Below, piece by piece: positions 8,013 to 20,315 of a stretch of DNA of 37,978 nt. How positions within the stretch are numbered: position 1 is the first letter of the stretch; every line of letters begins with the position of its first letter. The stretch comes from Gammaproteobacteria bacterium (GTDB taxonomy: Bacteria > Pseudomonadota > Gammaproteobacteria > Xanthomonadales > Marinicellaceae). The stretch covers positions 1 through 37,978 of the forward strand of contig JAUIGR010000023.1 in the NCBI GenBank assembly GCA_030430025.1, written 5' to 3'. The notes below the pieces were generated by a model. The model worked only from the letters and a program-made list of their open reading frames with translations. It was not told the origin of the DNA and did no database searches. A program made the position numbers and the translations under genes.

Positions 8013-8530
8013 AATATGATTTATTGACCCGAGTCATTCACTGGGTTTCTGTATTGATGATTACATCTGTGTTTTTTTCTGGGTTGTACATGGTCGATCT
8101 AGATTATTATAGCCCTTGGTATCAAACTATTCCGCAGTGGCACCAACTGATGGGTATTTCTTTAATGCTCTTATGGTTATATAAACTTTTTCGACTCAAA
8201 AAAATTACGGCATTATCTGCTTTAAAAACGCATAATATCATTGAGCGTCGTTTGGCTTTAATCGTCAAATGCCTTTTTTATGTGTTACTTTTTACAATTA
8301 CTATCAGCGGATATTTATTTACTACTTCAAGTGAAAGTCACGCTGTTATTTTGTTTGACCTATTTCAACTACCTCAACTGTTCACTTTTTCATCACAAAA
8401 CATTGATATTATGGGTTTGATCCATAAATACCTTTCATATTTTTTTATGGTTTTGGCGTTGATTCACGCGTTAGCTGCCATCAAACACCACTTTATCGAT
8501 AAAGACAATACTTTAAAACGCATGTTATGA
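7991..8530 (+). CDS. Cytochrome b561 family membrane protein
   Basis: A 179-residue protein with four hydrophobic helices: residues about 13-33, 47-65, 78-102 and 136-160. The candidate haem-ligand histidines are H17 (RVIHWVS), the H of QWHQLMG, and those of LIHKYLSYFF and ALIHALAAIKHHF. This is the di-haem b561/YodB/YceJ pattern: an inner-membrane electron carrier thought to accept electrons from quinol. It overlaps yceI by 3 bp, matching the yceJ-yceI pair of E. coli. The only good start, ATG at 7991, lies inside repeat copy B, so the first seven codons are repeat-derived and there is no strong ribosome-binding site. Confidence 0.88.
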   Translation: MHFSDSTKYDLLTRVIHWVSVLMITSVFFSGLYMVDLDYYSPWYQTIPQWHQLMGISLMLLWLYKLFRLKKITALSALKTHNIIERRLALIVKCLFYVLLFTITISGYLFTTSSESHAVILFDLFQLPQLFTFSSQNIDIMGLIHKYLSYFFMVLALIHALAAIKHHFIDKDNTLKRML

Positions 8531-8538
8531 GGAAAATT

Positions 8539-9105
8539 ATGAATGTAAAAAATTTAATTTTAGGTTTACTAATAACTACCGCATCAGCTCAAGCTGACAC
8601 TTACACCATTGATACCGAAGGGTCTCATGCTTTTGTACAGTTCAAAATTCAACATCTAGGGTATTCATGGTTATACGGTCGCTTTGATGAATTTTCTGGT
8701 ACTTTTACCTACGATGAAGAAAAACCTGAGTCAACAAAGATTGAAATGACAGTACAAACATCCAGTGTTAATTCTAACCACAGCATGCGAGATAAACACC
8801 TTCGAAGCGACGATTACCTCAATGTTGAAACATACCCTGAAGCTTCTTTTATCAGTACGAGCTTCACAGAAACAAAAGATGGTCATGGAACCATGAATGG
8901 AAACTTAACATTAAATGGCGTAACAAAACCCATTACTTTAGATGTTAAATTTATCGGGGCAGGTAAAGATCCCTGGGGCGGCTATCGTCGAGGTTACGAA
9001 GCCACAACCGAACTGAAGCTAGCAGACTTTAAAATTAAAAAATCACCCGGTCCAAAATCAGAAGCTTTATTACTGACTGTCTCTGTTGAAGGAATCAAAC
9101 AATAA
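8539..9105 (+). CDS. yceI: YceI-family periplasmic lipid-binding protein
   Basis: A YceI beta-barrel (lipocalin-like) protein. It has a signal peptide (MNVKNLILGLLITTASAQA) and then TYTIDTEGSHAFVQFKIQHLG, the usual YceI opening. Later sequence includes MRDKHLRSDDYLNVETYPEASF and LTLNGVTKPITLDV, typical of the family, which binds isoprenoid chains. The frame is open from 8527, but AGGA at 8530-8533 is spaced correctly for the ATG at 8539, which also gives a cleaner signal peptide. Coupled to the upstream b561 gene; a terminator follows. Confidence 0.93.
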   Translation: MNVKNLILGLLITTASAQADTYTIDTEGSHAFVQFKIQHLGYSWLYGRFDEFSGTFTYDEEKPESTKIEMTVQTSSVNSNHSMRDKHLRSDDYLNVETYPEASFISTSFTETKDGHGTMNGNLTLNGVTKPITLDVKFIGAGKDPWGGYRRGYEATTELKLADFKIKKSPGPKSEALLLTVSVEGIKQ

Positions 9106-9130
9106 ATAGAAAGTTAAAATTAGAAAATAA

Positions 9131-9158
9131 AAAAGCACCTATTTCAAGGTGCTTTTTT
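9131..9158 (+). terminator. Rho-independent terminator after yceI
   Basis: AAAAGCACCT (9131-9140) pairs with AGGTGCTTTT around the loop ATTTCA, ending in a T-run. It lies 26 bp past the yceI stop and ends the b561-yceI unit. Confidence 0.9.
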
Positions 9159-9359
9159 GTTTCTACAGTACTTAAAAATGTACTTTAACGAAGTTGGATA
9201 CTCATTATTTATTTTGTATAGCTTGTTTCATTTACTTTTAATCTTAATAAGTTGTTGATTTTCAAGCATTATTGTTAAGTAAGGAAAAGATTGTATCTCT
9301 CTTTTTTTTATACTTATTAGCACAAAACTATCCTTGAAGGATATTTATTTATGAGTAAA
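9159..9359. other. AT-rich intergenic region without visible gene
   Basis: About 200 bp of AT-rich sequence between the yceI terminator and the 3' end of the minus-strand tRNA-Lys gene. I see no convincing reading frame, terminator or repeat here. Confidence 0.5.
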
Positions 9360-9435
9360 TGGTGGGTCGTATAGGATTTGAACCTATGACCAATGGATTA
9401 AAAGTCCACTGCTCTACCAGCTGAGCTAACGACCC
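9360..9435 (-). tRNA. tRNA-Lys (anticodon UUU)
   Basis: On the minus strand the sequence starts GGGTCGTTAGCTCAGCTGG, has the anticodon loop CTTTTAA, a T arm GGTTCAAATCC, and ends ACGACCC-A-CCA. The acceptor stem GGGTCGT/ACGACCC pairs fully. The length is 76 nt with CCA encoded. Anticodon TTT reads lysine AAA/AAG. Confidence 0.98.
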
Positions 9436-9531
9436 TTTTGAAGAATTATTGATTAATGGAACGGTTTCCACCGAGGAGCGAAATGATAGGCCAATTCATA
9501 TTAATTCGCAAGCTTTTTTTTCTAACTTTTT

Positions 9532-10428
9532 TCATGTTAGCCAAGCATTAAAACCACCCATTAGATTATAAACTTTTATAAAACCTTTTTTTCTAAAAAA
9601 CTCAGCAGCAGCCATTGATGATTGCCCTACTTGACAAACGAAGACCAGCGGAGTGTCCTTTTCCATCTCCTGTATCTTTTTAATCATTTCTTTATCTAAT
9701 CTAACCGCATTATCAACCGTCCCTTCACTAATTTTATCTTCAGAACGAACATCATATATCTTTGGGTTGGGTGTATCTGAAGCAAGCCAAGAACGTAATT
9801 CATCAACTGATAACTCTTTAACTTGCGGTGGCTCATTAGGGTTTTTTACTTGTAAACCAGATCCTTGTAACTCATCGACCCAGCTAATGGACAACCCTTT
9901 AGCTCGTTTTGCTGTACCAATATCCATAAATATCTTTAAGTCACCAACATTGGCAATCACCTCATAACCTTTTGGCTGTTCTAAACTAAAACGGGTATTA
10001 AAATCATCATCTATTGATAAAAACAACTGATGATCCTGAACGTCACCCATTCCTTCTTTGATGTGTGTAACAGCTTCACTAGATATCGTTATTTCTGGAG
10101 GCGTTCTATCAGGTTGTTCCAAACCCAACAATTCATGTAATTCACCAGAATTAAACATTTCTGTGATGATGTCGTTACCACCAATCAACTCTTTGTTAAC
10201 ATACAACTGCGGAATAGTTGGCCATTGACCATATACTTTGATACCTTCCCTTATTTCTGGATCTTCTAGCACATTAAAATATCCAAATTGATCACCTAAT
10301 AAACTTTTAAGAATTTTAACAGTATTACTGGAAAAACCACACATAGGCGTCATAGGATTACCCTTCATGAATAAAAATACCGAATTTTCATCCAGCATTT
10401 GCTCTATTCTTTCAACTGTTTTGCTCAT
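9532..10428 (-). CDS. Three-domain fusion: monothiol glutaredoxin, IscA-like domain, rhodanese
   Basis: A 298-residue protein. Residues 1-105 are a Grx4/GrxD-type monothiol glutaredoxin with the CGFS active site at 30-33 and WPTIPQLYVNKELIGGNDI. Residues about 110-205 resemble an IscA/HesB A-type fold (ITISSEAVTHI, ISWVDELQGSGLQVKNPN) but lack the three cysteines that bind iron or clusters. Residues about 208-298 are a rhodanese domain with the active-site loop CQVGQSS (C265) and GGFNAW. CGFS glutaredoxins carry [2Fe-2S] clusters with glutathione; a sulfurtransferase fused to one suggests Fe-S trafficking. It sits 2 bp after gyrB and is probably co-transcribed with it. Confidence 0.85.
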   Translation of the reverse strand: MSKTVERIEQMLDENSVFLFMKGNPMTPMCGFSSNTVKILKSLLGDQFGYFNVLEDPEIREGIKVYGQWPTIPQLYVNKELIGGNDIITEMFNSGELHELLGLEQPDRTPPEITISSEAVTHIKEGMGDVQDHQLFLSIDDDFNTRFSLEQPKGYEVIANVGDLKIFMDIGTAKRAKGLSISWVDELQGSGLQVKNPNEPPQVKELSVDELRSWLASDTPNPKIYDVRSEDKISEGTVDNAVRLDKEMIKKIQEMEKDTPLVFVCQVGQSSMAAAEFFRKKGFIKVYNLMGGFNAWLT

Positions 10429-10430
10429 CT

Positions 10431-13949
<3,519 letters not shown>

Positions 13950-13950
<1 letters not shown>

Positions 13951-15050
13951 TAAATTCTGAGTGGCATAACAACTAACCTACAATCAGTACCATTAGGTTG
14001 TTTGATTAAACAGCTAGAAGTAGCTTCTTTAAAACTAAATTGGATTTCATCACCTAATATGGCATTGGCTGCTTCTAAAAGGTAGTTAACATTGAAAGCC
14101 GTTTCTATATAATCAATATTACTTTCGACAGAAATAACATCTTCTGCTTGCTCCTTATCAGGGTTATGTCCAACAAGTTCCAATTGATCTTTTTTAATTT
14201 TAAACTTCACCCCTTTATATTGTTCATTTGACAATATCGCCACTCGCATTAATGCTTTCTTAAGTGTTTCCTTATCAGCTGTGAACTGCTGCTCCATATT
14301 GAGAGGAATAACAGCTTCATAATCAGGAAACTTACCATCAATGAGTTTTGATGTCATTGTAATGTCATCAACTTGAACTTTTACATGATTGCGACCTACA
14401 AACAATGTAATATCTTTGTCGGTATCTTTAATCATTTTTTGAAGTTCCAACACTCCCTTCCGAGGGATAAGTATTTGTTTTTGAAAATCGTCATCATTCA
14501 AATAATCAGACTCAGATAAAGCCAAACGATGACCATCAGCAGAAACACAACGTAATTTATTTTTACTGATTTCAAATAAAAGTCCATTAAGGAAATAACG
14601 GACATCTTGAAAAGCCATACAAAAAATGGTTTGTTTTAACATCCTTTTTAAGTCAATACTATGAACGTTTATTTCCTTATACGATTCCATATCATCTATC
14701 AAGGGAAATTCAGATGCAGGTAATGTACTGAGGGAAAATTTACTTTTATCAGAAGTAATTAAACATTGGCCATCCTTTTTTTCAAACGTTATAAAAGCTC
14801 CATCTGGAAGGGCTTTACATATATCAAGTAATTTTTGGGCTGGGATAGTTACTTCACCTTGCTGATTTATTTCAGCTAAACACATTGACCTGAGTTCAAC
14901 ATCAAGATCGCTGGTTGTCAAAAAAAGTTTATCACCTTTGCTTTGGATGAGTATATTACTGATAATGGGTAATGTTCCTTTTTTTTCAACAACTCCGCAT
15001 ATTTGCATGAGGGGTGCCAGTAGGGATTCTCTTTGAGTTTTGTAAATCAT
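13950..15050 (-). CDS. dnaN: DNA polymerase III beta subunit (sliding clamp)
   Basis: A 366-residue three-domain clamp protein, the same length as E. coli DnaN. Recognisable segments are KGTLPIISNILIQ, IPAQKLLDICKALPDG, VRYFLNGLLFEI, DGHRLALSE, DGKFPDYEAVIP and the C-terminal CRLVVMPLRI, which forms part of the peptide-binding cleft. The clamp tethers polymerases to DNA. It lies between dnaA and recF; its TAG stop overlaps the recF GTG start by one base. Confidence 0.98.
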
Positions 15051-15225
15051 AATATATTTATATAAGTATAGTAGTTATAGTATTTAATATACTATTTTTT
15101 TGTTTTCTATGTTGTTGTTTTAAAAGGTTTTTTGTTTTTATTCCCAGCTTTTTTTCTTGTGGATAAATTGTTAGTAACTTTTGTTATTTTTCTTACCCAC
15201 TTTTTATCCACAGATTATACAGTGA
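15051..15225. other. dnaA-dnaN spacer with two perfect DnaA boxes; candidate oriC element
   Basis: A very AT-rich 175 bp spacer. TGTGGATAA at 15158-15166 and TTATCCACA at 15204-15212 are perfect DnaA boxes in opposite orientation, 37 bp apart, with a T-rich stretch between and an AT-rich tract beside dnaN. DnaA boxes in this spacer are common near bacterial origins. The region may be part of oriC, a dnaN promoter region controlled by DnaA, or both. The two boxes are seen; the origin role is inferred. Confidence 0.65.
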
Positions 15226-16533
15226 TTATTCAGTCAATTTATTAATAATCTTTTGCTTATCTTCATTTATATCTGGAGAGTCTACCAAAATTTGTTCTAT
15301 TTTGCGGTATGCGTGTAGAACTGTTGTATGATCTCTACCACCAAATAACTCTCCTATTTCTGGATAACTTTTATCTGTCATTTCTTTAGCTAAATACATT
15401 GCCATTTGTCGAGGGCGAACAATGGATCGTTTTCTTGACTTACCTAAAATATCAGCCCATTTAACATTGTAATATTGGGCGGTTATTTTTTGTATATTTT
15501 CAATTGAAACGATACGGTGATGAACCATAAACATGTTTTTGAGTGTTGTTTTAGTAAATTCTAAATCAATGATTTGTTTAGTAAATTTTGCATTGGCGTA
15601 CAAAGTATTTAAAGCGCCTTCAAGTTCTCTTATGTTTGAGTTAATTTGTTTGGCAATATAAAAGGCCACTTCGTTAGGAATTTCCAATCCAGCCTGAACC
15701 GCTTTTTCCTGAAGTATGGCAACACGTGTTTCGTAATCAGGGGGATCAATCGCAACAGAAAGTCCTGACCCTAATCGAGATTTTAGTCTAGGATCTAATC
15801 CATTGACCTCTTTAGGAAATTTGTCACAACTGATGATCACTTGTTGCTGGCCATCCAGGAGATAATTAAATGTATGAAAAAACTCTTCCTGTGTTCGTTC
15901 TTTACCCGCAAAAAATTGAATATCATCAATTAATAAAGTGGTGACAGAACGATATTTGAGCTTAAATTTGTCCATGTCATGATTGCGAATGGCACTGACC
16001 ATTTCATTAACATAGGTTTCTGAATGTAAGTAACAAACCACTTCTTTTGGATTATTTTGTAATACACGGTTTCCTATGGCATGTAGTAAATGTGTTTTAC
16101 CTAAACCAGTACTACCGTATAAAAACAAAGGATTAAAATGTTGGTGGTCTTTTTGTGCAGCTTGTATGGCTGCAGCCAATGCAATCGCATTGGATCGGCC
16201 CTCTATGAAAGTTTCAAAAGTAAATCTGGGATCAATATTAGCAGGGATATAGGGTCGATCTGGTGTTGTAACATTTTTCTTTGTAGAGGAAATATCATCA
16301 TTTTGATCCATTAACAAAGAGAGCTGAGCATGGTAGTTAGGCCCAAAGATTTCGTGGATAGCGGCATTAATGTGTTGGAGAAAATGATCTTTGACTTTTT
16401 GTAGTACAATGTCATTGTATGCATATAACATGATTTGCTTTCCCTGAATATCAACTTTCAGATGAGCAATCCAAAGATTGATTTCTTGTTTGGGTATTTC
16501 AGCTTCCAGACGTTTTAAGCAATTTTCCCACAT
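15226..16533 (-). CDS. dnaA: Chromosomal replication initiator protein DnaA
   Basis: A 435-residue AAA+ initiator. Domain I opens MWENCLKRLEAEIPKQE. A short linker runs to about residue 100. The ATPase domain has Walker A GSTGLGKT at 140-147 and Walker B LLIDDIQFF at about 200-208. The C-terminal DNA-binding domain carries the DnaA signature GGRDHTTVLHAYRKI. It is transcribed toward dnaN and divergently from rpmH, the classical origin arrangement. It is somewhat shorter than E. coli DnaA (467), mainly in the linker. Confidence 0.98.
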   Translation of the reverse strand: MWENCLKRLEAEIPKQEINLWIAHLKVDIQGKQIMLYAYNDIVLQKVKDHFLQHINAAIHEIFGPNYHAQLSLLMDQNDDISSTKKNVTTPDRPYIPANIDPRFTFETFIEGRSNAIALAAAIQAAQKDHQHFNPLFLYGSTGLGKTHLLHAIGNRVLQNNPKEVVCYLHSETYVNEMVSAIRNHDMDKFKLKYRSVTTLLIDDIQFFAGKERTQEEFFHTFNYLLDGQQQVIISCDKFPKEVNGLDPRLKSRLGSGLSVAIDPPDYETRVAILQEKAVQAGLEIPNEVAFYIAKQINSNIRELEGALNTLYANAKFTKQIIDLEFTKTTLKNMFMVHHRIVSIENIQKITAQYYNVKWADILGKSRKRSIVRPRQMAMYLAKEMTDKSYPEIGELFGGRDHTTVLHAYRKIEQILVDSPDINEDKQKIINKLTE

Positions 16534-16799
16534 GCCACTAAAAAAAAATTAAAAAAGCAAGCAAGTATATCAAAATAAAGGTAGTTGGCTCAATGGACAG
16601 ACGAAATTAAGTAATCCGCTTTGTATATTTTTTATTAGGGATAAATCAAAGACAAAAGCAAAAAACAGAAAAGTCTTCTTTAAAAAGATGAAATCCTTGA
16701 AAAAAAAAATAAAACAAAGTAACATGCACGGCCTTTTGGTGTTAGTGGCTGTGCATAATACAAGTCACTGTAGATAAGTAAGTATTAAGGTACACAATC
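16534..16799. other. dnaA-rpmH divergent spacer
   Basis: A 266 bp AT-rich region with no gene. It must hold the dnaA promoter on the minus strand and the rpmH promoter on the plus strand. There are no perfect TTATCCACA boxes. One relaxed DnaA box (TTATNCACA class, TGTGCATAA at 16750-16758) and one with a single mismatch (TGTAGATAA at 16769-16777) lie on the rpmH side. In Pseudomonas this spacer is the origin itself, so it remains a second oriC candidate. Confidence 0.5.
16697..16755 (+). promoter_or_regulatory. Likely rpmH promoter and leader hairpin
   Basis: TTGAAA (16697-16702), a 17 bp spacer, then TAACAT (16720-16725) fit a sigma-70 promoter. Immediately after the -10 box, TGCACGGCC (16725-16733) can pair along its full length, using one G-U pair, with GGCTGTGCA (16747-16755), forming a 9 bp hairpin in the untranslated leader. 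Confidence 0.45.
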
Positions 16800-16934
16800 A
16801 TGAAAAGAACATTTCAACCAAGCAATTTAAAAAGAGCTCGTACTCACGGTTTCCGTGCTCGTATGAAAACCAGAGGTGGTCGTGCTGTGATTAATGCTCG
16901 CCGAGCCAAAGGCAGAAAAAGATTGGCAGCTTGA
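16800..16934 (+). CDS. rpmH: 50S ribosomal protein L34
   Basis: A 44-residue very basic protein beginning [19 protein letters not shown] and containing [22 protein letters not shown], the standard L34 sequence and length. It is the first gene of the plus-strand arm beside the origin and is followed by rnpA after 24 bp, the almost universal rpmH-rnpA arrangement. Too short for a 60-codon reading-frame cut-off. Confidence 0.98.
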   Translation: MKRTFQPSNLKRARTHGFRARMKTRGGRAVINARRAKGRKRLAA

Positions 16935-16958
16935 TTAACTGATTGAATTATTCAAACA

Positions 16959-17312
16959 GTGTGCCTGTTTCCTAAAGGCAAAAGATTATTAACCCGGTTT
17001 GATTACGACCGGGTTTTTAAACGCTCTAAAAAAATACACAATACTCATTTCATATTGTTGGTACATTACACAACACATTCAGAGGAAAAACAGCAGCATC
17101 GATTAGGACTGATAGTCTCTAAAAAAGTTGATAAAACAGCAGTTGGACGTAATAGGATTAAGCGTTTGGTTAGAGAATCATTTAGAATACGTACTGAATT
17201 ATTACCTGCTGACTACGTCTTAATTGCCAAACCCCTTTGTCAACACAGTAACAATGCTGAAATATTGACTAGTTTGGATAACTTGTGGCAACAAACTGAG
17301 AACAAAAAATGA
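16959..17312 (+). CDS. rnpA: Ribonuclease P protein component
   Basis: A 117-residue basic protein with KRLLTRFDYDRVFKRSKKI and the family signature VGRNRIKRLVRESFRI. It binds the catalytic RNase P RNA and helps process tRNA 5' ends. The frame has an upstream stop, and GTG at 16959 is the first usable start. The 3' end overlaps yidC by 4 bp. The small yidD gene that often sits between rnpA and yidC is absent. Confidence 0.96.
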   Translation: MCLFPKGKRLLTRFDYDRVFKRSKKIHNTHFILLVHYTTHSEEKQQHRLGLIVSKKVDKTAVGRNRIKRLVRESFRIRTELLPADYVLIAKPLCQHSNNAEILTSLDNLWQQTENKK

Positions 17313-18979
17313 ATAATGCTAAAAATGTTTATTTGATCGCTTTGATGTTTTTAGGCTTTCTGCTTTATGTTCAATGGCAGAAAGATTATGGACAGGAAAA
17401 GGAAGAAAATAACATAACAACAGAACTGGATTCCACCATTGAACAATCAGTACCAGTTGTTGAATCGGATATACCTAAACCAACACAATCGTTAAATTCA
17501 GACACGTCACAACCTTTTCAGACACATCAGAAAAAAAACACACTCAATATCATCAGTGAAGTAGAAACGCCTTTATTTAAATTAAAATTTTCAGCACAAG
17601 GTGCTGCATTGGTCTACGTTGAACTAAAAAAATACCCTGTAAATAAAGGCAGTAATGAACGAGTTGTTTTGTTTGATTACACCAAAAACTCTTATCAAGC
17701 AGAAACGGGATTATTAGCTGTAGAAAGTACTACTTTCAGTCATAACCTAATTTATTCAACATCCACTAACCAATTAAATATTGATTCAGGAGAACAGCAA
17801 GTCATTTTTAGTGCATCGGATGCATCAGGACAAGTTGAAAAAGTATATACCATTAAAGCAGAAGGTTATGATATCGGTTTGACCCAGCGAGTGATAAACA
17901 AGACCGATAGTGACTGGTTAATGAGTGAGTATCATCAAATTAAGCGGAATAACCCTTGGCTAGGCAAAGATCCTTCTTTCACTGATTCTGGTCGCTATTC
18001 ATTTAAGGGAGCAGCTTACTTTGATTCAGAAGATGGATATGAAAAGTTTGACTTTGATGAGTTAGAAGAAGAGAACATCAAAACAACAGTTGGTCCTGAT
18101 CCTTGGGTGGGTATGATCCAACATTATTTTTTTAGTGCGGTCATTCCAGAAGCTGATCGTGTAGAAGTGCAAAGTGAATACAGAAAAAACAGCACAACCC
18201 CTTATCTCATACGTTACATAACACCTCAAAAAACCGTAACAGCGGGGTCGAAGGTAGATTTTAACAGTACGATCTATGTTGGTCCGAAATTACAAAATAA
18301 ATTACCGGAAGTGGCCAAAGGGCTCGACTTAACCGTTGACTACGGTATTTTTACAGCCATTGCTAAACCACTGTTTTGGGTTTTGGATAAAATTCATAAT
18401 TTGGTGGGTAATTGGGGCTGGTCTATTATTTTATTAACTATTTTGATCAAACTGCTTTTTTTCAAACTATCGGAAGCACAGTATAAATCGATGGCGAAAA
18501 TGCGCAAACTGACACCACGCATCAGCACATTGAAGGAGCGATACAAGGACAATCGTCAAAAATTTAATGAAGAGATGATGAAACTGTATCAACAGGAAAA
18601 AGTTAATCCAATGGGAGGGTGTCTACCAATATTAGTCCAAATTCCTGTGTTCATCGCTTTGTATTGGGTATTGCTTGAGTCGGTTGAATTGAGACAGGCT
18701 CCTTTCATGCTGTGGTTACAGGATTTATCCAGTCCAGATCCCTATTTCATTTTGCCTGCCATTAACGCAGCTGCAATGATCATGACGCAGCGTTTATCTC
18801 CAGCACCTGGTATGGATCCGCTACAGCAGAAAATAATGAAAATCATGCCAGTGGCATTTTCTGTGTTGTTTGCTTTTTTTCAGTCAGGATTGGTATTGTA
18901 CTGGGCTGTCAATTCGGTATTGTCATTGGCCCAGCAGTGGTTTATTACCAAACGGATTGATGCCCAAGAGAATGCTTGA
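17309..18979 (+). CDS. yidC: Membrane protein insertase YidC
   Basis: A 556-residue protein with the proteobacterial layout. There is an N-terminal membrane helix (about 6-21) and an acidic linker. A large periplasmic domain runs to about residue 340. The insertase core follows from about 345, with helices near WSIILLTILIKLLFF, PILVQIPVFIALYWVLLESV, PYFILPAINAAAMIMTQ and FFQSGLVLYWAVNSVLSLAQQW. YidC inserts and folds inner-membrane proteins alone or with SecYEG. It overlaps rnpA by 4 bp; its TGA shares one base with the mnmE ATG. Confidence 0.98.
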   Translation: MNNAKNVYLIALMFLGFLLYVQWQKDYGQEKEENNITTELDSTIEQSVPVVESDIPKPTQSLNSDTSQPFQTHQKKNTLNIISEVETPLFKLKFSAQGAALVYVELKKYPVNKGSNERVVLFDYTKNSYQAETGLLAVESTTFSHNLIYSTSTNQLNIDSGEQQVIFSASDASGQVEKVYTIKAEGYDIGLTQRVINKTDSDWLMSEYHQIKRNNPWLGKDPSFTDSGRYSFKGAAYFDSEDGYEKFDFDELEEENIKTTVGPDPWVGMIQHYFFSAVIPEADRVEVQSEYRKNSTTPYLIRYITPQKTVTAGSKVDFNSTIYVGPKLQNKLPEVAKGLDLTVDYGIFTAIAKPLFWVLDKIHNLVGNWGWSIILLTILIKLLFFKLSEAQYKSMAKMRKLTPRISTLKERYKDNRQKFNEEMMKLYQQEKVNPMGGCLPILVQIPVFIALYWVLLESVELRQAPFMLWLQDLSSPDPYFILPAINAAAMIMTQRLSPAPGMDPLQQKIMKIMPVAFSVLFAFFQSGLVLYWAVNSVLSLAQQWFITKRIDAQENA

Positions 18980-20289
18980 TGACAGGAGCTGACACCATTG
19001 CTGCCATTGCCACTCCGGCAGGCACAGGTGGTGTTGGCATCATTCGTATCTCAGGACCTAAAGCGCTAGCAATAGCGACACAATTAACAGGCATCAATTC
19101 ACCACAACCCAGAAAAGCATTGTTTGCCACGTTTAAAAATAGTCAACAACAGGTTATTGATTCAGGCTTGTTGTTGTTTTTCAAAGGTCCAGCATCTTTC
19201 ACAGGAGAAGATGTGGTTGAGTTACAAGGTCATGGTGGGCATGTGGTGATGCACCTGTTGCTCAAAACAGTGATCGCAGCAGGAGCTAGAATGGCCCGAC
19301 CTGGAGAGTTTTCAGAGCGGGCATTTTTGAATGAGAGGATAGATTTGGTTCAGGCCGAGGCCATTGCTGATGTAATTTCAGCAGGTTCAGAACAAGCAGT
19401 TATAGCCTCTCAAAGGGCACTCCAAGGAGTGTTTTCAAAACACATCAACCAAATTTTGGAACAGTTGGTACAAACCAGGGTTTGGGTCGAAGCTGCCATT
19501 GATTTTCCTGAAGAAGAAATTGATTTTTTGGCTGATGATCAATTGCGTTGGCAAATGGTTGAGCTAAACCAAGCTTTAAAGCAGATGTTGGCACAAACTC
19601 AGACTGGTGTAACACTGAATCAAGGCATTAGCATTGCCATTGTAGGTGAACCCAATGTCGGAAAATCTTCTTTGCTCAATTGTTTAACTCGAGAAGAAAC
19701 GGCGATTGTTTCTGATGTTGCAGGTACCACTCGAGATGTCGTTAAAGAGGACATCACAATGAAGGGTATTCCTATACGTTTGTTAGATACTGCTGGTATT
19801 CATGACACCTCCAACGTAATTGAACAACAAGGGATTGACCGAGCTTTGTTAATCAAGAAGCAGGCAGATGTTGTGTTGCATGTATTAGATGGCAGCAAGA
19901 CGCTACCCAAAAGTCTAGAATCAACAGAGAATGAAATTACTGTAATTAATAAAAGCGACTTGATGAAATTTTCGCCACCCAAAGGTGCTGTTGTTGTGTC
20001 AGCATTAAAACAACAAGGGATAGAAGCGCTTGAACAAGCAATCATTGACCAAGTGATTAAAACGGAGTTAAATGAATCAACTTTCACAGCTCGTGAAAGA
20101 CATATAGAGCAAATTCGACTGACACAATATCATGTTGCCGAAGCAGAAAAACAACTAATGAATAATCAAGGAGAGTTGTCAGCAGAAGAACTGCGTTTAG
20201 CACAAAATGCACTGAATGAAATTACTGGCGAGTTTTCATCTGATGATTTATTAGGTCGTATTTTTGCTGGTTTTTGTATTGGTAAGTAA
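18979..20289 (+). CDS. mnmE: tRNA uridine-34 modification GTPase MnmE
   Basis: A 436-residue protein. The N-terminal tetrahydrofolate-binding domain opens DTIAAIATPAGTGGVGIIRISG. A helical domain encloses an Era-like G domain with G1 GEPNVGKS (about 223-230), DVAGTTRD, DTAGIHD and NKSD. The C-terminus is FCIGK, with the catalytic cysteine. MnmE with MnmG makes the cmnm5 modification at wobble uridines. The frame opens at a TTG (18976), but the ATG at 18979 matches the family and overlaps the yidC stop (TGATG). Slightly shorter than E. coli MnmE (454). Confidence 0.97.
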   Translation: MTGADTIAAIATPAGTGGVGIIRISGPKALAIATQLTGINSPQPRKALFATFKNSQQQVIDSGLLLFFKGPASFTGEDVVELQGHGGHVVMHLLLKTVIAAGARMARPGEFSERAFLNERIDLVQAEAIADVISAGSEQAVIASQRALQGVFSKHINQILEQLVQTRVWVEAAIDFPEEEIDFLADDQLRWQMVELNQALKQMLAQTQTGVTLNQGISIAIVGEPNVGKSSLLNCLTREETAIVSDVAGTTRDVVKEDITMKGIPIRLLDTAGIHDTSNVIEQQGIDRALLIKKQADVVLHVLDGSKTLPKSLESTENEITVINKSDLMKFSPPKGAVVVSALKQQGIEALEQAIIDQVIKTELNESTFTARERHIEQIRLTQYHVAEAEKQLMNNQGELSAEELRLAQNALNEITGEFSSDDLLGRIFAGFCIGK

Positions 20290-20315
20290 TAACAAGTTAT
20301 AAAGTAACCCTCATT

